A stretch of 64,000 nucleotides of DNA, taken from the NCBI RefSeq assembly GCF_963678635.1, contig NC_087069.1:18884660-18948659 (forward strand). Reading direction: 5' to 3'. Both the position numbers and the translations under genes were made by a program. Of the stretch, positions 55,953 through 64,000 are shown one piece after another; position 1 is the first letter of the stretch, and every line of letters starts with the position of its first letter. Below the pieces are notes generated by a model that made no database searches, was not told the origin of the DNA, and was given only the letters and a program-made list of their open reading frames with translations. The DNA is from Symsagittifera roscoffensis (lineage: Eukaryota > Xenacoelomorpha > Acoela > Convolutidae).

Positions 55953-58659
55953 TTGCAAGCTTACGGAGATTTTTTTGCAATAAATTTGTAGTGAAAGTGC
56001 ATAATGTATGCTAATGAGTGGCTAAGTAACTGTTTAGAACTGTAGAGAACTGGATATTTGTAAAAATTAACAATTGACCTGGAAAAGATGCAAAAATGTT
56101 TGTTTGTGCTAACCTTTGAAAATTTCAAGATAATAAAATACATCATCATCAACCAAAAATTTACTTCAACATAGTAAATCAGATTTGGAGCAGCAATATA
56201 ATGTTATCAGGTTGAGAAAATAAAATCAATTAAAGGCTTTTAGCAAAGGATTTATGGTAATAATTCAGCTTTGGATTATTGAACGTTCGTTGAAACGATA
56301 CATTTTTCCATTTAAAAAATCAATTTTCAAGTGAAGTTTTGTTCAAATTGGATTAATTCGGTAGATAGTAGATGAAACAGAAACTGAGAAAATGCTTAAA
56401 TGAGATAGAAACTCAATTTGTTTTATTAGGAGTTTTGAAATTGTTTTACTAAAATTTAGCTTATAAATCTTATAAAGAAAAAATCCGATATAAAAAGTGT
56501 CAAAGATTTGTACTTATGTGTAATTCATTTGAAAAGTTTATTGTCAATTGATTTAATAGGTAAATGTATATGAAAAATCAGAGTTTTTTTGGGATAATTT
56601 TTGTAAAGTAAACCCAATCCGACATCTTTTGGAAGTGGATACATGGAACATAAATCAAAAACTTGCCTCCAAGATCTTCGTTTCCTTAGTATATACAATA
56701 GACAAAACTACATAAATACACAATACTACATACAATATACAAAACTATACACAATATATTACTAAATTTTTTACTATGAGAGTTTTTTGCTTAATAAAAG
56801 TCGGAAAATTACACAGTTGTTCCAGTTTGCACCATGAATTGCTTTGCTAAATCAATTTTTTTAAACGTGCTCTTTTAGAAGTTTGTAGATATTGTAGATC
56901 TAAGGAACTAGGTTCCCCTACGTATTTCCGGAGGTTTTCAATATTTAACTAATAGAGCTACTCTTAATTTGTTCTTAAATCGTAAAAATACACCTTTTTA
57001 TTCTCATTTTTTACATATGTTTTTGAATGCTTTAACTAGCAGCGATTCTTTCTCACTTGGGAGTTTTTGAGAAAACTTCTGTTATAAATTAAGAGTAAAA
57101 AGCGTTTTTTGATAATTATTTTGCAAGAAAGCTGATAGTTATTGATCTCAAAATTAGTTTTTTTTTAAATAGTTTACTGAACAAGGGAACTAGGGAACAA
57201 GGGAACTTTGAGGACGACATTTACAATTTTTATCAAAATAATCAGACGGTATCAGTTCTAATTTCATCTCTGCCAGCCAATTGTTCGTTCAATTGATAGT
57301 TTTTTCTACCTAAATTCTCCAGTTCTGACCAAATTTTCTTGCAAAGTGTTTTCAATAGCGAAAGTATGCATTAGGCAGAAAGCTAGAATAACCATGAAAC
57401 AAAAAATGTTTCTACGGAATATCATAAAAATCATGTTGCAGAAGCAACAGAGAGATAATCATCGGTCATGAAGAAGATTTTTTGATTTTGAACCAATATT
57501 GTAGAAAATTTGTAGAAAAATTTATCCCATTTTTAGTCAATTTTAGCAATTAACTGTTCATTTTTCATCATTGACCTGAAATTCATTATTATTAACGTGA
57601 AAAAATTCTCAGAATTTTTAATTTTTGGTTAATCAAGGAGAAAAAATCTGAGGAGGAGTTAAATCATAGAAATTTTGTAGAAGAATGCTTTTAATGATCA
57701 TTTGAATTTGAGAGTCCTATTTCAATTCACCCTGAATTGGATAAAAAATCAGTTGATCACCAAAAAAAGGTTGAAAATTGAAAAATTTGGACAGATTTGA
57801 TTAATTTTTTTTTCTACTTTCTCAAAAAGTAGGATTCATATAACTATTTTCCCGAGAAATCGGAAGTTTCAAGATTGAATCAGTTGTTATGAATTTTCTT
57901 GTTAATGTTGAGAGCATTATATAACCCGCATATTAATTCAAATAATGCTAAAATTTGAAAATTTTGGAAAAATTGAAAGTTTTGTTCAAGTTTTTGTATC
58001 ATTGTCTCAATATGATACCGTTTAAAATACAGTATGAACTCAATTTCAAACTCTGTATCTACGTATATTGTTTCAATTAGATCAGAAGCAACGAAAGAAT
58101 TAACCAAATGTATAAGATTTGATCACTTTTTTCTAAAATTTTGAAATGTTGCAAATTTTTTCCCAAAAAGTTTCAGTAGGTTTGAAGCCACTATGAGTTT
58201 TCCCTTTGATACTCAGAACCTAATAAAACCTCCTTATGATCTCATATTAGGGTAAATTGAATGGTATTTTCATGTTTTGAGTGAAAATTTTGGAAAAACC
58301 CACATTTTTGCAATTTTTTCAACAAAACTTGAAATTTTTAGAATATTTTTCCAAAAAGTTTGGCTTTTTTCGAAGTTTCAGTAGGTTTCAGCATTTTGTC
58401 AGAGAATAAGATTATCTAATTCATTAGTTAAAGGTCTAAGTATAACAAATGTTTCGTGTACTATTGACTTACCATGTACCAAAAAAATTAATACATAAGC
58501 TTAATCAAACAACCCACACGTAATTAACCCGTAATCATTTTTAATCAGATAACTCGCGCCAAAAATTTTGCAAAAAAATAGACATTTCCTTACAAAAACA
58601 AAAACTGTTTCGTTTTTCTTGCCATTATCTTACCATAACACAAACCACGAAACCTTACC

Positions 58660-58779
58660 ATCGGTATTCCCTATCTTAATGCATTGTAAACTCTATACCC
58701 TATCTTAATACATAGCTGGGTGACCGGATGATCTATTCCCTATCTTAATACATGGGGTCACCCACCTCCCCCCCCCCCC
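58660..58779 (-). repeat. three subterminal repeats and poly-C run, right end
   Basis: Mirror of 44374-44500: three copies of the ccctatcttaat core (near 58668, 58698 and 58738), then cacccacctc and 12 C at 58768-58779. The order and spacing match the left terminus. Confidence 0.75.
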
Positions 58780-58803
58780 ACTTTAGATCCAACATCTACT
58801 ACT

Positions 58804-59770
58804 ATCGCTTCTCTCCACTTTCCAACATACTTTTCCTCGGTTTGCAAAACTCCTGAAACACTTCTACACTGATGATCGTAACCATTTCATACTTTTGTTC
58901 TAGATTCAATGGTGACTCTAAAGAACCAAACATGCTGTAGAATCCTAGTGCAATCACTAGATTCACCTCGTTTGCACCATGGCAAACTGCAATCAATTCC
59001 GTTTCCGTTTTTGCTATCATCACAATGTTCCCAAACAAAATCGTTAATTGCTTGTGTTGTTTCTCCAGGGTCTGTACGCAATCCAGACCTCCATAGATGT
59101 GACCATCCAGTCCACAGACTTCCGCCAGACAGCTACCAGGTTTAACCCAGTCCTCTGGTCCCCAGCCAGGCAACTCTACTTTGTCTTCCCCGTTGCTCTT
59201 AGAGGCTGTCATCATCAAATTGTAAATGATGTTCAAGTCACGCAAGTTACAGTCTGAATTCAGTTACCTCTTCACGTCATGTGTCGCACGCAATATAGAA
59301 TCAGCGATAGGACTCGGACACCAAGATGGTTTCGTCAGTTCCCACACCACCGTTAGACTCGTTCTTAGCAGTTCGTCCGAGAATCCCAATCCAAATTCTA
59401 CTCGGTTGTCAGATTTTGGCACTGAAGTTGCAGTCACCTTTTTTTAAAACACCAGTCCCAGCTTGGTCTGCTGATTAGCAGCGCTTCTTATTGTTGCAGT
59501 TCTTGACGTCCAGAATCTTATCAACACTGCTTGCTCGTAATCAAAGAAGCAATCGCGTATGTCTTCATTTATGAAAGGTTTGTACGCCATCCCTATGATT
59601 AAGGATACGTAACTGTATGATTTCTTCGTGATCGGTCCACAGTAACCACTGGACTTCGGCAGTGCTCTGCTAGCTTTGTTAAATACTATTTTTCAAGGCA
59701 ATCAATCTCTAACTTTTTGTAGAACTTCACTTTCCCTGCTATAAACTGGCGAATTAACAAAAAAGGGGTT
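58804..59770 (-). mobile_element. element C, upstream part (fossil)
   Basis: The minus-strand frame 58802-59245 matches the Cys-rich block of A and B: EDWVKPGSCLAEVCGLDGH, TLEKQHKQLTILFGN, ELIAVCHGANEVNLVIALGF. Further upstream (59250-59700) are a counterpart of the PSWCP block and of the YVSxxxGMAY block. It ends in AT-rich DNA near 59770. Together with 42930-44346 it is one element opened by the palindrome. Fossil, incomplete. Confidence 0.75.
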
Positions 59771-61611
59771 TACCGGTTGTGCATCGGGCACGGTGAATAC
59801 AGTGCTCACTTGAAGTAACCAGTCAAAACTTTTAATTTTTCAAATTAGCGCATTTTTTTCAAATTAACCAATTTATAAGTATTTTGTAAAACTAAGAGCT
59901 GGACAATACGATTTATTCTTTTTAATGCAAAAGACATGCCCAAAATTCGAAATATTATTTAGAACATACTGTTTCGGGTAAAGTCAAAATGTTTTTTTTC
60001 CCAACGCAACAGCCAGAAATATTTCCTAGAGTGAAATTTGGGTAATAATTAGTTATAACAAATAAAATTCAACAACCAAGCTGTCAAAATCGGTCTCTCA
60101 AAAATCAACTATTTTCATTTTTAGATATTTCTTCTTTTGTTTTCAGAGTAGTGTGTACAACAGTAGTTTCGCAACAAAATTAATCAAAAAACGCTTAGGT
60201 TGTCTTTTAACACTTATGCAGTAGTTTTCAGAAAAACATTATTAACAAAAACAATTTAAAATTCAAAAAAAAATGTTTGATTTTCCTTTTTGAAAGGATT
60301 GCTTCACAATCAATATCAAATCAAAGAGATATTTTTGAGCCTTGTGAGTTTTTCTTAATTATACTCTTATTCAATTATTCTGTAAAGTTTTTAAATTATA
60401 CTCTATTCAAAGATTATTAACTACTTTGTTAAGCGTTAAATAAAGATCTAGCATTATATCAGTCAGCCATTTATCCAAATTGAGCATGTTAATACCGTTC
60501 AAATAAATTAGTCTAAAATTAGAAAATTTTCAGGACAAAAAGAACAATAAACAAAATTTAGTCCGTTAGTTTCTTTGAAAGTCGGAACAAAAGTTGGATA
60601 AAATTTAGCAATACCGTGATTTTAACACAAAACCTACATTTGCCTAACCCTTGATGTTTTGTTCCACCAAGTTTAAAAAAATGACGGAATATTTGTGCTA
60701 TGGGTAGTATTTTATTCGAGACCAAATTTGACCTTCTAACTAGCAACTTTTGACTGAATACGTTAATATAAGTTGAAACGTATTGTTGATTTGAGCTCAG
60801 TTAAAAAAATTTATTTAACCTTTGATTGTTTTTTTAGAGTTATTGGGGTTTAAAGTTTGTAAGTTGATTAAACCTCATGGTCGTTTTGTGAGGAATAACG
60901 CGCGAAGCATTTCGTTCTAATAAGCGTGATCGGATTTTTAATCCGTCTGAGAAATTATTCCAAATTGAATTGAGGCATGCTAATTTGACTATTTATTACT
61001 TTGTTATATGCAACTTTTCCACTTAGTACATTACATAGCGTGTGGAGGATGATTTTTCAAAAAGTCTCAAACGTTTTTTTGAATGCTTCTCCTTTGAGAT
61101 TCAAAACTTTATGTAATTGTTTAAAATGGACCCTACTCCATGGACCCTAAAACTTAGTCAGAATATTCAGGGCTTTGCCCTGATAAGAGCAATCTCGTTT
61201 CGGGTCAGTTATTCAGTTATTCATTTCTAGTTGGTGTAGAAAGCGGTAATAGTAAGATCTGTAAAATGCTATCTGATTTCAGTTACGGTGATTAAACTTG
61301 ATCAAGATTTAGTCTTCATTTCGAAGTTAAATTGATCTATGCTGAATTTTGACCTCCCAAGTAATTAAAAATGTTTAGATTTTAATACTGGCTAGTTTAT
61401 CTAGATTGTACAAATTGATATTTCTCTAACCTGGTTAAACTATTCACTTAGTCTGATTTGAAGTTTATCAGTACTTAAATGGAACATTAATCAGGCAAAA
61501 TTGCACATAGATTGAGAACAACCAAAGTTTGGTAGCTCTGCAAATCGCAAACTTGGTCAGAACATTGATAACATCGCCTTATACTTGTACATCCGTAATC
61601 AAATCATAAAA
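59771..61611. other. AT-rich intergenic region
   Basis: 1.8 kb with no convincing frame on either strand (a 62-codon minus frame at 60558-60746 looks like chance), no tRNA-like cloverleaf and no obvious repeat. It contains the presumed promoter of the glycosyltransferase gene. I see no distinct TATA box that stands out from the AT-rich background. Confidence 0.4.
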
Positions 61612-63375
61612 ATGAGTTCAACTTTATATATAACTTTTGTAGTTTTCTGTTCTCTAGCTCAATTAAACTCAGCAAGCAAAAAACTGAAGATTCTTGGAAT
61701 TTCATCGTGTTATACGGGGCATATAACCCCATCCGCTGGAATTTTCCGGGCGCTTTCTGCCAGAGGGCACACTGTAGACGTCTTAATGGGTGGAGAATGC
61801 TGCGATTCTAAGGTCAAAAAACTGTTTCCGAACGCTACAAGTTGCCACGAACGAATCATTTTCACACTTCATGGCGTTGAAGCAAATAATCAATTTCAAG
61901 GTTTATTTTCAGTTCGAGAGACTTTTGCGGAAAAAGGAACGGAAGTTGCGTTTTACAAAACTCACGAGTTTTTGGAACAGAACTCAGGTTATGACGTAAT
62001 AGTTACTGATTACGTTCTTTTGGGATCACACTTGGCGGCTGAATTACATAATACCCCTGTAATAACACACTATGTCGGACCCTTGTTAATACCTCTGGAA
62101 TACGAACCGGACGAGGTGCTTAGTCTAATTTACCTCCCAGAAACAAAAATTCCCCAATTTATTGTCAATTTCTTCGAATTTATAAGCCAGCTAATTTGGC
62201 AGAAAATAGCGTCAGAGCCAATTTATAATGTAGTCCGTGAAATAAATAAAAAATTTGATATGGATCCAAAATTAGAAAACTCTGGGATAACTTTCGCCCA
62301 TCCTTTTGCCTATTATTACCAGTTTTCACATATTATTCACATGGGCCCGCCAGACATTTTCCTGACCAACCTTGACTTCATGAAGTATGAAAACAATGTT
62401 GATCACACCGGTTTTATACCTGATGAAACTTGTTTCAAAATTTTGCACCCTGAAATTGAAACTTTCCTTTTGAATTCTAAAATGCCTTTAGTTTATATGT
62501 CTTTGGGAACTGTTTTTCAATTGGAAATGTCAAAAGTTGAAAAAATTTTCACTGATTTAGTGAAAATAAGTGAGAAGTATTCGATTATATGGTCAGTGAC
62601 TGATAAATATTATGGACATTTGGCGTCAAAGAAGATCAAGGCAGACAACTTTATGCTAACTACAAATGTAGCTCAATTGAGTTTGCTGATGATGAAACAA
62701 GTGAAAGTTTTCATAACTCACGCTGGTAGGTTATCTTCTGCAAAGAAAGTCATTCCTAATTTTTTTCCTTTACTGGGTGTCATTTCTCGTATTAAGCTTC
62801 AGTTAAATAACTCTAGATAATAGCAAAAACTTTTTTTATTATCCGCGCCGTACATTTGGTCCTTTTGGAAGGGAAAGATTTTTTTAAAAGTATTCCAAGA
62901 AAAAAAATTAATTTCAGGTGCAAATTCTCTGCAGGAAGGCATATTCTCCGAAACTCCAATGCTAGTGTTCCCGGGTTTCGGTGATCAGCCAATCAACGCT
63001 TTCCAAATGGTGAAAAACGAGATCGCAGTACCTTTAGTGGAATTATCGCTATCTGAAATATCCAAAAAGCTTGAGAAAGTTATGGATCCAGGAAATTACA
63101 AACTTATGAAGAAAAAACTGAAAGAAAGCAAGCAATTGATGACCTCACTTGGTGGCTACGACAAGGCAGCAGAAGTTGTTGAAAAATTTCAGCGGGGTGA
63201 AATCAAATTGGTCGATCCACCGCCTTTACTCAATTGCGAGAATCTGGTTTACAGAAAACTGTACATGTATCTGGCAATTCTTGGAGCAAAAATTACATTC
63301 TGTTTTTTGGGTTTTGCTTACTGCTGTTGTGGACAGAAAAATTCCCTTTCAGCAAAAAATCAAAAATGTGATTAA
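61612..63375 (+). CDS. UDP-glycosyltransferase (UGT family, GT1), two exons
   Basis: Exon 1 61612-62725, intron 62726-62917 (gtagg...atttcag), exon 2 62918-63375; 523 residues, normal for animal UGTs. Start ATG at 61612 gives a signal peptide (LYITFVVFCSLAQLNSAS); the upstream in-frame codons lack an ATG. Residues 33-40 CYTGHITP hold the usual catalytic His (37). The UDP-sugar signature spans the splice junction: VFITHAG joined to ANSLQEGIFSETPML and FPGFGDQPINA, with the terminal DQ pair. A C-terminal hydrophobic span (YMYLAILGAKITFCFLGFAY) and a short Cys/Lys tail anchor it in the ER membrane. It would transfer a sugar from a UDP donor to small lipophilic acceptors. The reading frame is intact. 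Acceptor and donor unknown. Confidence 0.88.
62726..62917 (+). other. intron of the UGT gene
   Basis: 192 bp, gtaggt...ttaatttcag. Phase 1: it splits the glycine codon of THAG. The pyrimidine/ttcag acceptor without a long tract is typical of nematode introns. Confidence 0.85.
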
Positions 63376-64000
63376 CTTCAACTTAACAATTTGTACCCAA
63401 ACAAACTCAAATCGGATCAAGATTAATTTTTATGGCTCTTTTCTAACCCCCCATTTCAAAATAGTTTTTTGAAAATGATTTCTTAACGTTGTCTTAATGC
63501 AATGAAAAATGGCTTGGTGATCAAAATGACAACTGTGAACAAATTTGTTCTCCGTACTTTACATCGTGACATCATGGATTTAGCCATAATGACTCATTTA
63601 ACAAAAATAAAAATCGATATTTTTAAAAATGGGGGAGTGACAAAGAGCCATTTTTTAAAAGATGCATTAGCTCATTGTAAAAAAACTTTGAAAGGAGAAA
63701 GCATTTTGAAACATAAACCATGATAGAATTATTTAACAATTTTTAGTTTTGATTAGAATTTTGACTTCTCAAAAATCGCAACTTTTTTCAAAAAGAAATT
63801 TAGAAGGATATTGAAAATTTTCTAATATAAATCGAATCGAAGATTCCATTTAGAACACTTTGTTTCATAACAAAAAAGATTAGATTCGCATTTAGTTCCC
63901 CATCACTCTTGGCGAGACCTTAATTTTTCCATAATCTATTTGGTGGGGAAGAAGCGGTGCACTTTTCATGAGTTTTAATTGTTGATTAGAGCTAGCTCTC
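63376..64000. other. downstream of the UGT gene; one weak frame
   Basis: AT-rich. A 73-codon plus frame at 63502-63723 (MKNGLVIKMTTVNKFVLRTL onward) has no recognisable domain and may be chance. No clear polyadenylation signal close to the UGT stop beyond scattered A-rich stretches. Confidence 0.3.

Larger units (their letters stand above)
44347..58803. mobile_element. giant palindromic element with about 5.6-kb terminal inverted repeats
   Basis: Left arm 44347-50037 and right arm 53178-58803 are inverted copies around a 3.1-kb spacer. The outermost bases are (g/a)gtagtagatgttgga in both orientations. It sits inside element C: the interrupted minus-strand frame is left on both sides, and the flanks fit a short duplication (AT at 44345-44346 and 58804-58805, ambiguous). 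Composition is very AT-rich. I see no DDE transposase, protein-primed polymerase, integrase, ATPase or capsid frame, so it is probably non-autonomous, of unknown superfamily. Long-arm foldback elements and a derivative of a larger TIR element are both possible. Confidence 0.85.
53178..58803 (-). repeat. right arm of the giant palindrome
   Basis: Inverted partner of 44347-50037. The inner 0.83 kb (to about 54005) is nearly identical to the left arm. Further out it is strongly diverged. It lacks the left arm's duplication but carries a 0.5-kb insert with a zinc-finger frame (55450-55952). Confidence 0.85.

Noticed and set aside
44347-58803. Polinton/Maverick or other virus-like element
   Set aside because: I looked for protein-primed polymerase, integrase, packaging ATPase, protease and capsid frames and saw none; arms are much longer than usual for that class.
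63502-63723. Small gene downstream of the UGT
   Set aside because: 73 codons in AT-rich DNA with no domain, splice signal or promoter evidence; kept only as a weak note.

Overview
The window is animal DNA and most likely nematode. At the right end is one short-intron gene for a secretory-pathway UDP-glycosyltransferase. Its intron has a gt...atttcag boundary, and the surrounding intergenic DNA is very AT-rich. The phylum call is an inference from intron style and composition, not from a marker gene. Nearly everything else is nested mobile DNA. I saw no rRNA, tRNA or CRISPR array.

Layout. 1-1373 and 23495-24178 belong to an inverted-repeat family (here called R1), which recurs at 41033-41945. 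Inserted in it is element A (1374-23494), a giant Ty3/gypsy-like LTR element. Its order is LTR, leader with a 14-bp minisatellite, gag, protease, RT, RNase H, integrase, a macro-domain segment, then about 9 kb of accessory reading frames and the 3' LTR. Element B (about 24180-38650) is a related but clearly different copy. It begins in RT and keeps the same accessory order. A third copy, C, lies on the minus strand and is split into 42930-44346 and 58804-59770. What splits it is a 14.5-kb, very AT-rich giant palindrome (44347-58803) with arms of about 5.6 kb and a 3.1-kb spacer. 38870-40480 holds scattered copies of a 15-bp C-rich motif. 59770-61600 is gene-poor AT-rich DNA before the glycosyltransferase.

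How the parts fit. A, B and C are fossils, each broken in many places (on the order of fifteen interruptions in A and in B). A and B agree on an unusual architecture. Downstream of integrase lies a domain like the OARD1/TARG1-Poa1p macro (ADP-ribose) family. Then, behind a possible splice acceptor, comes a cassette with a coiled-coil protein, an SGNH/GDSL-hydrolase domain, a second degenerate SGNH-like domain, and two large conserved families I do not recognise. A 10-bp purine-rich sequence next to A's 3' LTR recurs inside a run of about 40 bp that is almost identical between A and B, which suggests an internal second priming site.

The giant palindrome is the other highlight. Its outer arms are only roughly 80% alike, but the inner 0.83 kb of each arm, which carries a 122-residue frame, is about 96-97% alike. 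Subterminal 16-bp repeats recur inside the spacer. One arm alone has gained a C2H2 zinc-finger exon. I could not identify a transposase, polymerase, integrase or capsid gene in it.
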